A DNA stretch of 34,979 bases from Bacillota bacterium (GTDB lineage: Bacteria; Bacillota; DTU065), in NCBI GenBank assembly GCA_018435125.1, contig JAHDNZ010000077.1, forward strand, positions 1-34,979. The letters run 5' to 3'. The notes beneath the pieces are model-generated. The model had not been told where the DNA came from and did no database searches. It worked only from the letters and a program-made list of their open reading frames with translations. Position numbers and translations under genes: made by a program. Shown piece by piece: positions 24,997 to 32,935 of this stretch (the stretch's first letter is position 1; every line of letters begins with the position of its first letter).

Positions 24997-25467
24997 TTGC
25001 TGAAAATTAGAATTCTTTGCTTAGGTGCAATTAAAGAAAAGTATCTTAGGCAAGGGATAGATGAGTATTTAAAAAGATTAAAACCTTATGCAGAGGTAAG
25101 CATAATAGAACTATCCGACACCCCAATTCCAGTTAGGGAAGTAGACTGCCTGAAGATGTTACAAACTGAAGCAGAGAAAATTCGCCCCAAGCTAATGGGT
25201 TTTAAAATCCTTTTGGATCTAAAGGGAGAAGAACTATCTTCAATAGAGATGGCCGAAAAAATAGATACCTGGGCTATTAGAGGCAACAGCACCTTTACCT
25301 TTGTGATTGGCAGTTCCTTAGGAGTAGCTGAGGATTTAAAAAAAGAGTTTGATTTTCTCTGGTCTTTTGGGCCCCTAACTTTTCCGCATCAGTTAATGAG
25401 GCTAATGCTTGTGGAGCAAATCTACCGCTTTTTTAAGATCTTAGCTGGAGAACCGTATCATAAGTGA
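24997..25467 (+). CDS. rlmH: 23S rRNA (pseudouridine1915-N3)-methyltransferase RlmH
   Basis: The 156-residue SPOUT methyltransferase modifies pseudouridine 1915 in helix 69 of 23S rRNA. The SAM-binding knot reads FVIGSSLGVAEDLKKEF, followed by FGPLTFPHQLMRLMLVEQIY. It ends with the invariant GEPYHK, so the C-terminus is intact. TTG 24997 follows GAGGAGG with good spacing. It is the second gene of the yycJ-rlmH operon. Confidence 0.96.
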   Translation: MLKIRILCLGAIKEKYLRQGIDEYLKRLKPYAEVSIIELSDTPIPVREVDCLKMLQTEAEKIRPKLMGFKILLDLKGEELSSIEMAEKIDTWAIRGNSTFTFVIGSSLGVAEDLKKEFDFLWSFGPLTFPHQLMRLMLVEQIYRFFKILAGEPYHK

Positions 25468-25725
25468 TGGCGAAATTTGCAAATACAGGATGCTCCTATA
25501 CGCACTATGATGTAAAATCAAGATTAATAAGTCTGGTGTCAGAATCGTAATACTTGCAGCGTTTCAAATTTATTTAGAGACATCGGCACGGGTAGCTTAT
25601 CTTACAAAAAGACCTTTTTATTTTTATAATTGGTGTAGGTTCGCACGAGGGATTTTGGCAAGACATTAAGCATTACATACACAGATGAACCGTTTGCTTT
25701 CTGCCTTTGCAGAAAGGTCAATTTA
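25468..25725. other. Gene-free region after rlmH
   Basis: About 260 bases with no supportable gene. A clear small hairpin, CTTTCTGC-CTTT-GCAGAAAG (25697-25716), stands shortly before the terminator. The rest shows neither a known RNA motif nor a gene remnant that I recognise. Confidence 0.4.
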
Positions 25726-25782
25726 ACTTAGTAAAAAAGAAGCGGGTGGTAACTCTGTTACCTGCTTCTTTTTTTACTAAGT
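25726..25782. terminator. Long bidirectional terminator for the GHL10 gene (and rlmH transcript)
   Basis: The left arm (25726-25753) and right arm (25757-25782) form a long stem, with a core GGTAAC-TCT-GTTACC and a flank GAAGC/GCTTC interrupted by a small bulge, then ACTTAGTAAAAAA with TTTTTTTACTAAGT. It lies directly after the minus-strand stop. Confidence 0.88.
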
Positions 25783-25785
25783 CAA

Positions 25786-27408
25786 CTATTCTATTTTGCT
25801 GTAGTGGAAGAGCACCTTGACCAAACGTTCGGCTTTGGCAAGATCGTTTAGAGCTCTTTTTCTAGCTGGGAGAGGAAGCTTGCTTAACGGCTTTTTTAAA
25901 GTTTTAAAGTCCTGTAAGATTGCCTTAAGAGCCTCATATTCTGCCTCAGACCCAACTTGCAGGTCTCTGTTATCAAAGGGACGAAGCGGGAGGAAAATCT
26001 TTTCAGCAAGGGCAGTTAAGCTTTCTATAAGCTCAGTGTTAAGTTTGGGGTCTATACCTATTTCAAGACCAAGAATTTCAAGCCGTCTGCCTAAATCCGC
26101 TATAATTCTAGAAGCTGCATACTGTGGGTCTCTAAAAGTTGGAATGGCTATATCCCGGTACACTCCGTTTTTAAGAGCCTCTGCTTTTTGGGGATTCAAG
26201 TGGATTGTTGAAAATAGGGCCTGCCCTGCAACCGGCTTATTTTGGCCTACCTCTAACTGGCGTTCCATTTCAAATTCATCAATCGCATAAAGACCTATTC
26301 CGGGAAAACTTATGGAAAGGCTGCTAATTGGTGAAGTATCGGAGTCGATAACACCATAATACAAATCGCTAGTGGTGGTATAGCACATATAGCAGATAAA
26401 GTGCAAAAGCTTCTTATCGGCCCAATCCTTCCAATCCTGACCTAGTTCACGCTTCGCATAGTTCAAGCCGCTAGCAACAGCTGCAGATAGCAAGAGGCGT
26501 GGATTTATGGCTTGGACCTCCTTTTTTACCTCCTCCACAAAAGAGGTGATAAACGAAGCCTTAAACGCCAGGAAATGCTCTAGTTCCTTGGGGTTGGCTA
26601 GGTTGTCTGGATTTCCTCCTTCTTTTCTATATAGATCCAGGGCTAAAGGGTGATACCCTAGGTTTTTTCCGTAGCGGATATAGTCTAAATGAATGCCGTC
26701 TAGATCATATTGGGCCATTTCCTTTATTATTCCGAGGAAAAACTCTCTAACTTCAGGCACAACCGGAGACATAAAGGCTTCAAATTCCGTGAGTCCTGTT
26801 AGAAAGCTACCATCTACTGTCCTGTCAAACCAGTCAAGCTTGTCCATGTCCATAAAGGGTTGAATGCCTTTGCTGTCGACCCCGAAGATGCTTGCTAGGC
26901 CATGAAACTCAATTCCTCTGTTATGTGCTTCCTCGATCATGATCGGCAGCATATCTCCTTTTGCAAAGTAGTAAAAAGCCTCTCTCTGCTTTGCATATTG
27001 GCTGGGGAAGACACTATGTCCATTGCCGAAGATATCTGCAAGGATCAGATTCACCTTGACACTTGAAAGCAGATCCATAAGCTCTACAATCTTCTCTTTG
27101 CTAGTTAAAAGATCCATACTGACACTATCTAGCCAAATTGCTCGGGTTTCTACTTTTAAAGATTCTATTAAAAGACGCTTTATTTCCTTGATCTTTTCTT
27201 CTGTATCGTTAGAACCTTCTTTAACCTCCTGCAGCAGCTCTTCGATAACCTTGTAGTCCAAATCCTTTAGCTCCTGCTTAGCTCTAAAGAGTTGCTTTTC
27301 TAATGACTCGGCTACATTCTCTCTATCTGCAAAAGACAAGCTTGTTGCAAGCAAAATAATAATAAGTACAGACAAAACTCTTAGGCTTAAAATTACTTTA
27401 CTTTTCAA
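25786..27408 (-). CDS. Exported glycoside-hydrolase-like 10 (GHL10, DUF187) protein
   Basis: The 540-residue product has a signal peptide (KSKVILSLRVLS, then a hydrophobic stretch to about residue 26) and a charged coiled-coil-like segment (28-90). Residues about 90-400 match the GHL10 TIM-barrel family: ETRAIWLDSVS, then EEAHNRGIEFHGLASIFG, and the signature DGIHLDYIRYG. Such proteins are thought to act on cell-wall or other polysaccharides; the catalytic residues are not well established. The last 140 residues are helical. I chose TTG 27408, 9 bases after AGGAG; GTG 27414 is only 3 bases from it. It is transcribed alone. Confidence 0.78.
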   Translation of the reverse strand: MKSKVILSLRVLSVLIIILLATSLSFADRENVAESLEKQLFRAKQELKDLDYKVIEELLQEVKEGSNDTEEKIKEIKRLLIESLKVETRAIWLDSVSMDLLTSKEKIVELMDLLSSVKVNLILADIFGNGHSVFPSQYAKQREAFYYFAKGDMLPIMIEEAHNRGIEFHGLASIFGVDSKGIQPFMDMDKLDWFDRTVDGSFLTGLTEFEAFMSPVVPEVREFFLGIIKEMAQYDLDGIHLDYIRYGKNLGYHPLALDLYRKEGGNPDNLANPKELEHFLAFKASFITSFVEEVKKEVQAINPRLLLSAAVASGLNYAKRELGQDWKDWADKKLLHFICYMCYTTTSDLYYGVIDSDTSPISSLSISFPGIGLYAIDEFEMERQLEVGQNKPVAGQALFSTIHLNPQKAEALKNGVYRDIAIPTFRDPQYAASRIIADLGRRLEILGLEIGIDPKLNTELIESLTALAEKIFLPLRPFDNRDLQVGSEAEYEALKAILQDFKTLKKPLSKLPLPARKRALNDLAKAERLVKVLFHYSKIE

Positions 27409-27523
27409 ATGCACATTCTCCTTTTTGTTTTGGCTTCAGGCAGTAAAGACAAACAAGAACCTTTGTTTTTTTTCATTTTAATGGAAGCAATATGGATAAT
27501 GTTATAACTGACACTTGTTATAA

Positions 27524-28459
27524 CTACTTTTTCATTCGGTCTTCGGAGTCATTTTTTTGAGATAGAAAGTTTTGAAGTTTTTCAAACTCAGGTTTATTCC
27601 TAATGGGGTCAAATTGCTTATGCTCTAACTGAAGTAAGATAATTTCCCCTTCTGTTTGCTGATAGTTTTTATAAGTTTTGCTTTCATCATGTTTTAGAAG
27701 ATTAAAGTTTCTTGAGTTATACCTACTGATTGGAGGTAGTTTATCACTGGATATGGCATGATTTGCTGAAATCATTAGATCAGCCAGAGCCTTGTCATAA
27801 AGGCCAAGCTGCATTTTAAGCTCTGCCATATTAAAAAAGAGCTGAGCTAGCCTAATATGATAAAAATTATAGTCTCCGTTTTCAAACATAACCTGATATA
27901 GTTTTTCTATAACCTCAAGATGATAAAGGGCGTCATGGTAATGCCCTTGTTTTCTTTGGTGTTGACTTAAAACCTGTAAGTCGCTGCAAATCATATCCAA
28001 ATTAGAAAGCATATTTTGTTGCATCTGGGCTAGTTTTTCCTCTCCCTCTAGGATATGAACCAGCAAATCATTTCTGGTGATGGGATTTGAGGGGAGCTTA
28101 TTTACTATTTCCTTGGCTTTTTCTTTTTCACCCCTAAAGTTATAAGTCATCGCCAGAATCTGTATGGCTGAATACCTAAGCTTATCGTCGGTACAATCTC
28201 TTAAAATAAGACTGGCTTTTGCGATTATCTCATCTAGAAGATCCAGCTGATTTTTACCGGTATACTTATTTAGCAGGGTGTAACATAGCTTGGAGATCAG
28301 TCTGAAATCGTTTGGAAACTCTTTTAGGGCTTTTTTTAACAGGTTCTCGTTTTCTTCGATAAGTCCTTGAGCAAAGTTTGCTTGGTACTCTTTTAAGACA
28401 AGCTCGACCCTTTCATTTTGTTTTTGGTCTGTAAGGCCAAATAAGGTATCTGTTGTCAC
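27524..28459 (-). CDS. TPR-type sensor part of a regulator split from its HTH by a frameshift
   Basis: The 311-residue frame is helical with repeats of about 34-40 residues like TPRs (for example residues 45-200), as in XRE regulators with TPR domains that sense peptides or cell state. It begins at the residues TTDTLFGL, the usual linker after an XRE helix-turn-helix, without its own ribosome binding site. The missing HTH is encoded just upstream in another frame (28474-28629). One inserted base at 28485-28487 would join the two into a protein of about 370 residues. As it stands this part is probably not translated, unless by frameshifting. Confidence 0.7.
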   Translation of the reverse strand: MTTDTLFGLTDQKQNERVELVLKEYQANFAQGLIEENENLLKKALKEFPNDFRLISKLCYTLLNKYTGKNQLDLLDEIIAKASLILRDCTDDKLRYSAIQILAMTYNFRGEKEKAKEIVNKLPSNPITRNDLLVHILEGEEKLAQMQQNMLSNLDMICSDLQVLSQHQRKQGHYHDALYHLEVIEKLYQVMFENGDYNFYHIRLAQLFFNMAELKMQLGLYDKALADLMISANHAISSDKLPPISRYNSRNFNLLKHDESKTYKNYQQTEGEIILLQLEHKQFDPIRNKPEFEKLQNFLSQKNDSEDRMKK

Positions 28460-28473
28460 CTCGAAGAAATTGG

Positions 28474-28629
28474 CTAGGCTCGGTAAAGTGTTACATCAGG
28501 CAAAGAAAATCCATTTTCCCATTTGCTTATAGCTTGAGGGGATAAGCCAAGATAAACGGCTAATTCTTCTTGGGTTACATTTTTAATTTGTCTTAGTTCG
28601 CGAATCTTCTCTCCGATTCTTAGGTTCAC
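28474..28629 (-). pseudogene. XRE-type HTH fragment, 5' part of the frameshifted regulator
   Basis: A GTG at 28629, 6 bases after GGAGGAATT, starts a 51-residue HTH_3 domain: IGEKIRELRQIKNVTQEELA and then LSPQAISKWENGFSLPD. The frame ends at TAG 28474. Adding a single T to the short T run (plus-strand AAA at 28485-28487) restores TLLPSLANFFEVTTDT and continuity with the TPR part. It could be a true mutation or a base missed in sequencing. Confidence 0.78.
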
Positions 28630-28924
28630 TTCAATTCCTCCTTGGTGGTATTAATAATTCCGATTTAAGAATATAGCCTTCTAGTGAGATTAGCAACAAA
28701 ACAGTTGGAAAGCCTAACTCAACTAGCAGTTGAATGGGAGAATGCAAAAGTATTAAATAAAGACCAGAATAGATTCTTTATTTGTCAAAGGTCTCAAAGT
28801 TACTATGTCAAAATATATAGTCATTACGGGAAAAAACTAGCATTCCGGTTTTTTTAAGTGGGAGTTCATAAAAATACTTACAGAAGTGAAGCCCCAAATT
28901 ACTGATAAAATTGAGGTGAAGAAG
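28630..28924. other. Gap between the HTH gene and the first GNAT gene
   Basis: About 295 bases. One open frame, GTG 28684 to TAA 28857 (57 residues, containing LTQLAVEWENAKVLNKDQN), has no ribosome binding site and no family I recognise; it may be a remnant of a gene. The divergent promoters of the neighbours should be here but are not clear. Confidence 0.3.
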
Positions 28925-29389
28925 GTGAAGGATATAGAAATTCTTGTTAATCCTGCAATAACAAAAGACCAATTATGGGATTTTTATGTAAGAAATGATA
29001 TTTGTGAAGTAGGTTTTGGCAAAGAGATGGCGGTAAAACCTCTCTACCACAGCAACCTAATAATAGGTGCATTTAAGGGTGAAAAACTAGTTGGAATTGC
29101 CCGTGCCTTGTTTGATGGTCTGTCAGGAGTGATTATGGAGTTTTGTCTAGAATTAGAAATGCAAGGAGATAACTTAAAATACAATAACGGTTCGTTAATT
29201 GAAAAGGATACTTTTAAAATCGGAAAAAGAATGGGAGATATCCTGGTTAATGAATTAAAGAAGATGGGTGCAACTTTTATTTCTCTTTATATAGCTCAAG
29301 ATTGTGAAGAAGATCTGTATCATTCGCTCGGATTTATAGAGAATACGGGACACTTAGTTTTTTACCTTGATGAAAGGCCGTATGTTTAA
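28925..29389 (+). CDS. GNAT family N-acetyltransferase
   Basis: The 154-residue protein has the acyl-CoA-binding fold: NLIIGAFKGEKLVGIARALF (strands 2-3) and, later, FKIGKRMGDILVNELKKMGA in place of the classic R/Q-x-x-G-x-G/A loop, then LYHSLGF. Substrate unknown. I chose GTG 28925, 8 bases after GAGG (28913-28916); an earlier GTG at 28886 has no ribosome binding site. It stands upstream of an SDR gene and may be co-regulated, though a hairpin separates them. Confidence 0.72.
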   Translation: MKDIEILVNPAITKDQLWDFYVRNDICEVGFGKEMAVKPLYHSNLIIGAFKGEKLVGIARALFDGLSGVIMEFCLELEMQGDNLKYNNGSLIEKDTFKIGKRMGDILVNELKKMGATFISLYIAQDCEEDLYHSLGFIENTGHLVFYLDERPYV

Positions 29390-29433
29390 GTATGAGAGAT
29401 TTGCTAACATCGGTTTTACCACAGGGATTCTAG

Positions 29434-29460
29434 TTATTCCCACTAATTTAGTGGGAATAA
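29434..29460. repeat. Perfect inverted repeat between the GNAT and SDR genes
   Basis: TTATTCCCACTAA (29434-29446) and TTAGTGGGAATAA (29448-29460) are perfectly complementary. There is no T tail on the plus strand, so this is either a weak terminator or an operator before the SDR gene. Confidence 0.6.
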
Positions 29461-29482
29461 AAGACAAAAAAGGGGGCTAGGT

Positions 29483-30751
29483 ATGGATACTAATTTAGTG
29501 ATTAGTAAGGGTAGGTTAAAATCTAACCAGTTAGCTGGAAAAGTTTGCCTGATTACCGGTGCTGGTGGAGGAATTGGCTATGAAGCAGCTAGGTCACTTA
29601 TCTGGCTGGGAGCTAAAGTTGTTATTGCCGAAATTGATAAAACAAAGGGAAAAAACGCAGAGAAATCTCTTACTGGCGAGTTTGGAAAAAACAAAGCTTT
29701 TTTTATACATACCGATATTAGCAGAGAAAGCAGTGTAAAAAATTTACGCAACAAAATCTATTCGCATTTTGGTCATATCAATGTAATAATTAACAATGCA
29801 ACAGTTACTCCCCTTGGCAGAGTGCAAGAAGTTGGTTTAAGAAAGTGGGATAAAAGCTATTATGTAAATCTCCGTGGGCCAGTTCTAATAGTAACCTATT
29901 TTCTGCCTGAGATGCTAAGTAAAGATGAAGGAACAATTGCTTTTGTATCATCATCTGGAGCTGCACCATATATGGGAGCATATGAAGTTTTTAAAACAGC
30001 CCAGGTAGAGCTGGCAAATACCCTGGCTGCCGAGTTGGAAAAGACCGAAGTAAGTGTATATGCTATCGGACCTGGTATAGTTAAAACAGAAACAGCTCAA
30101 AAAGCTATATCTCAAATGGCTCCGCTTTATGGCAAAAGTGTCGATGAATTTTATAAAATGAGTGAGAATGCCCTCTTAAGCGTTCAAGAAGCAGGAGCTG
30201 GCTTTGCAGCTTCAGTAGCTAATGCACATAAATATAGAGGGCTTGAGATTGGGAGTATCCAGGCTCTTTTAGATATTGGTATTTTGGTTAACAAACCTCA
30301 AGATAATATCTGCCAAGCAGTAAATCTTTCAAAGACCGAAAGAGAAAAGCTCACAAATCTATTTTTAGAAATTAAAAAAATCTTCAAAGAACAAATTGAA
30401 GATTGGAATAAGAGACCGATTTTCGAAAGACAATGGGTAAATCGGGATTTTAAGAAGCATATGAGTACAACACCTGAGATGTTTTTATCTAAACTAGATG
30501 AGTTCGAAGAAACTCTAAGAACTAATAAGGTTACTCCTTATCTTTTAGAAAACCCACCTACAGTAAAGATCTTTTCTTATTATAAACATCAGATGGAACT
30601 GTTAAAAGGATATGAGAAAGATTTACAGATACTACAAGAACACATGGCAATAATCCAAGGCTGGTTAGATTCGATAACTGAATTTCACCTCTATATAGAT
30701 AAATTAAAAGACTTTAGAGCAAGAGAAGCAACATGTATAAAAAAAAATTGA
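29483..30751 (+). CDS. Short-chain dehydrogenase/reductase with a helical C-terminal extension
   Basis: The 422-residue protein starts with a classical SDR domain (about 15-265): cofactor motif TGAGGGIG (25-32), NNA (104-106), serine near 158 and Y167-x3-K171 (AYEVFK), plus GPGIVKTE. Residues about 270-422 form a separate, strongly charged helical domain with EREKLTNLFLEIKKIFKEQI and later HQMELLKGYEKDLQILQEHM. This extension is not part of ordinary SDRs of about 250 residues, and I do not recognise it. It oxidises or reduces an unknown alcohol/carbonyl substrate with NAD(P). The ATG follows AAGGGGG. It is probably the first gene of a unit with the GNAT at 30807. Confidence 0.78.
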   Translation: MDTNLVISKGRLKSNQLAGKVCLITGAGGGIGYEAARSLIWLGAKVVIAEIDKTKGKNAEKSLTGEFGKNKAFFIHTDISRESSVKNLRNKIYSHFGHINVIINNATVTPLGRVQEVGLRKWDKSYYVNLRGPVLIVTYFLPEMLSKDEGTIAFVSSSGAAPYMGAYEVFKTAQVELANTLAAELEKTEVSVYAIGPGIVKTETAQKAISQMAPLYGKSVDEFYKMSENALLSVQEAGAGFAASVANAHKYRGLEIGSIQALLDIGILVNKPQDNICQAVNLSKTEREKLTNLFLEIKKIFKEQIEDWNKRPIFERQWVNRDFKKHMSTTPEMFLSKLDEFEETLRTNKVTPYLLENPPTVKIFSYYKHQMELLKGYEKDLQILQEHMAIIQGWLDSITEFHLYIDKLKDFRAREATCIKKN

Positions 30752-30806
30752 AGTAACAACAATGACTTATATACAAGTGAGAAAAATGAATTACGGGGGG
30801 GATAAG

Positions 30807-31316
30807 ATGGACAGTAACATTAACCTTTCCTATGGAAAAAGTAAAAAAGACACTGAGTATTTCTGGGAAAGAAGAAATGAATACTTTCTAAAAGACATTA
30901 TACCTAATAGTGAATTAGGAGACGAACTTTCCGAAGAAGATATAAAATGGTTTTTCTCCAAAGAATATAAAGACCATATTATGAGGCTGTTGGAAAGGAA
31001 TGTAGACCCTCTTTATATCGTATTTATCAATAAGGATAAAACCAATATAGGATTTATGACATATGTTATCTATAATTCGGAAGATGGTAAATGCTTTATT
31101 TTAGACTATTGTATTTATCAGCAATATAGAAATAACGGTATTGGAAAAATAGCATTTAGTTTATTAGAAAAAGACTTTTTCGATAAAGGTGCAACATATA
31201 TTGATTTAAATGTTTCTAATACTAATAACGAAAGGTTTTGGGTTGGCAACGGATTTGCAAAGACAAATATTAAAGATGAAAAAAGTAATTTTATTTATAG
31301 AAAGATTTTAAAATAG
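30807..31316 (+). CDS. GNAT family N-acetyltransferase (AT-rich)
   Basis: The 169-residue protein has the GNAT acetyl-CoA loop in FILDYCIYQQYRNNGIGKIA (Q-x-x-G-x-G/A type), followed by LLEKDFFDKGATYIDLNVS and NERFWVGNGF. Substrate unknown. I chose ATG 30807 with GGGGGG ending 5 bases before it; an ATG at 30762 has no ribosome binding site and overlaps the end of the previous unit less plausibly. The coding sequence is rich in Lys, Asn and Ile codons, more AT-rich than the housekeeping genes to the left, which suggests recent acquisition. It lies 55 bases after the SDR gene. Confidence 0.78.
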   Translation: MDSNINLSYGKSKKDTEYFWERRNEYFLKDIIPNSELGDELSEEDIKWFFSKEYKDHIMRLLERNVDPLYIVFINKDKTNIGFMTYVIYNSEDGKCFILDYCIYQQYRNNGIGKIAFSLLEKDFFDKGATYIDLNVSNTNNERFWVGNGFAKTNIKDEKSNFIYRKILK

Positions 31317-31678
31317 AGTTACAAGAAACATACTTTTTGGCCTTATTTAATGTGGAATATTCTTAAAAGAAGCATTAAGAGAACTCTTAACAAGTTTCCT
31401 TAAAAAATTGCATATCATCAGCATTATTCTTAAACATTGCCTGAAGTAAAAGTTACCCTGACGGTTAAGACAGGGTAACTTTTAGTTTTAAATAAACTAG
31501 TGCTAAAATTGGGGCTCTTAAGTAGGGGAATCTCTTAAAGAACTCAAGCAAGGTCATAGGACACTCAACTGTAAGTTTAGTCGCTGCTTGCCAAACCAAC
31601 TTGTCTGGTTATTGTTTTGGCGAACTTCCTAGTATAGGATGTTTTTAGAACCGGTTCAAATTGAATGGAGTTGTTAAC
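31317..31678 (+). other. Gap with a terminator and the leader of the XRE gene
   Basis: The region holds the terminator at 31447-31490 and an imperfect dyad (GCCAAA at 31590-31595 with TTTGGC at 31616-31621, inner ACCA/TGGT), perhaps an operator for the downstream HTH gene. No gene was found. Confidence 0.35.
31447..31490 (+). terminator. Terminator after the GNAT gene
   Basis: TAAAAGTTACCCTG (31447-31460) pairs perfectly with CAGGGTAACTTTTA (31471-31484), followed by GTTTTA. It lies 130 bases beyond the last stop codon. Confidence 0.8.
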
Positions 31679-32212
31679 ATGGGAATTGACAGTCAAAAAG
31701 TTGGTAGTTTTATTCAAGAATTGCGCAAAAGGAAAAATCTCACCCAAAATCAATTAGGCGAGAGACTAAATATTTCCTACCAAGCTGTTTCCAAGTGGGA
31801 AAGAGGCGAAACTTTGCCAGATACTTCGTTATTGCTAGATCTAGCAACAGTGCTGGAATCAAGTGTGGATATTATTTTAAATGGGGGAAAGACCCTTATG
31901 GATTATGAAAAGAGAATATCTCTTAAGGATATTAAGGTTGGCATTGATAACCTGAGTCAAATTGGGGATTTAATTGGTCGGGATAATACAGTTTATCAAG
32001 GTTTAGTTGAAGGAATAAACCAGAGGATGAACATTGATGTGGAGGAGTGTTTCAACGATTCTTTTAGGAGAGAAGCTTTAGTGGCAGAAATAATTGTGCA
32101 AAACCTAAGTAAGGGTGCCTATATAGATATTTCTGAAGTAAAAAGCCTTCTAAAGCATGAACATTGGCTTAATCTGGTTTGTAATTATGCAAACAGATAT
32201 GGGATAAAGTAG
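31679..32212 (+). CDS. XRE family HTH transcriptional regulator
   Basis: The 177-residue protein has an N-terminal HTH_3 domain (about 6-65): VGSFIQELRKRKNLTQNQLG and then LNISYQAVSKWERGETLPDT. The C-terminal 100 residues form an unassigned helical domain (NLSQIGDLIGRDNTVYQGLV and later EVKSLLKHEHWLNLVCNYAN) that may sense a ligand or mediate dimerisation. ATG 31679 lies 8 bases after GGAG; an upstream TTG at 31661 lacks one. It is monocistronic. Targets are unknown; autoregulation is common in the family. Confidence 0.85.
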   Translation: MGIDSQKVGSFIQELRKRKNLTQNQLGERLNISYQAVSKWERGETLPDTSLLLDLATVLESSVDIILNGGKTLMDYEKRISLKDIKVGIDNLSQIGDLIGRDNTVYQGLVEGINQRMNIDVEECFNDSFRREALVAEIIVQNLSKGAYIDISEVKSLLKHEHWLNLVCNYANRYGIK

Positions 32213-32367
32213 AATCCCTTTGACTCGACAAATAAAACTAAAAGCTCTGTTTTGCAACTAAATCTGACCATAATAAAGGATCCATTGATTTTTTAAAGAA
32301 TATAGCGCTAATTATTAGACATCTAACTTATCAGGTGTGATAGATATAACAACAAGGAGAGATAGCT

Positions 32368-32832
32368 ATGAAAAAATATGCCCAAAAACTACATGATTAT
32401 ATCATACAAAATAATCTAGCAGCCGAGCAATTATTGTTTATGGAATCGTGCCATTCAGTTAAAGCAGCAGCAGAGGCGGTAGGTGCTTTACCGGAAGATT
32501 TAGTTAAAAACATTTGCTTTTTGGATAAGAAAGACAATTTAATCGTAGCTATTGTTAAAGGTGAAGACAGAGTTGATAGAACCCGGGTAGGGAAGGTTTT
32601 AAATATTCCCTCACCAAGAATTGCCACTGAAGCTGAGATTCTTGAAAAATCAGGTTATCCATGTGGTGGGGTTCCATCTTTTGGGTTTAGTGCTATCTTT
32701 ATAATTGATCCTAAGGTTATGGAAAAGGAGCTTGTTTATACAGGGGGAGGTTCGAGTCAGGCTTTAGTAAAGATAAAGACCTCGGATTTACTGCAAGCGA
32801 ATAAGGGTTTAGTAGAAAGGATCAGACAATAA
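32368..32832 (+). CDS. YbaK/EbsC aminoacyl-tRNA editing domain protein
   Basis: The 154-residue single-domain protein belongs to the YbaK/ProX family, which hydrolyses mischarged tRNAs such as Cys-tRNA(Pro). The conserved parts are TRVGKVLNIPSPRIATEAEI, GYPCGGVPSFGF and VYTGGGSSQALVKI. The specific tRNA cannot be named from the sequence. AAGGAGAGA precedes the ATG. It is monocistronic between the XRE gene and a bidirectional terminator. Confidence 0.9.
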   Translation: MKKYAQKLHDYIIQNNLAAEQLLFMESCHSVKAAAEAVGALPEDLVKNICFLDKKDNLIVAIVKGEDRVDRTRVGKVLNIPSPRIATEAEILEKSGYPCGGVPSFGFSAIFIIDPKVMEKELVYTGGGSSQALVKIKTSDLLQANKGLVERIRQ

Positions 32833-32841
32833 TTTCAAATT

Positions 32842-32883
32842 TATAAGAATAAAGGCCTTGTTATCAAGGCCTTTATTCTTATA
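32842..32883. terminator. Bidirectional terminator between the YbaK and large HTH genes
   Basis: TATAAGAATAAAGGCCTTG (32842-32860) pairs perfectly with 32865-32883 around TTAT; it lies between two convergent genes. Confidence 0.88.
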
Positions 32884-32935
32884 GTCAGAAAGTGTTAATT
32901 ATTTAAGGTTTAAGTTAGCTAAATGCTAATGGCAG

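Noticed and set aside
25817-26290. 157-codon frame opposite the GHL10 gene
   Set aside because: It is serine/arginine-rich, as expected of an antisense frame, with no ribosome binding site or known motif.
28684-28857. 57-codon open frame as a real gene
   Set aside because: No ribosome binding site or family was seen; it is mentioned only as a possible remnant.
32740-32765. tRNA-like GGTTCGAGTC segment
   Set aside because: It lies in the coding sequence of the YbaK-like protein, encodes a conserved glycine-rich block, and no acceptor stem or anticodon arm surrounds it.
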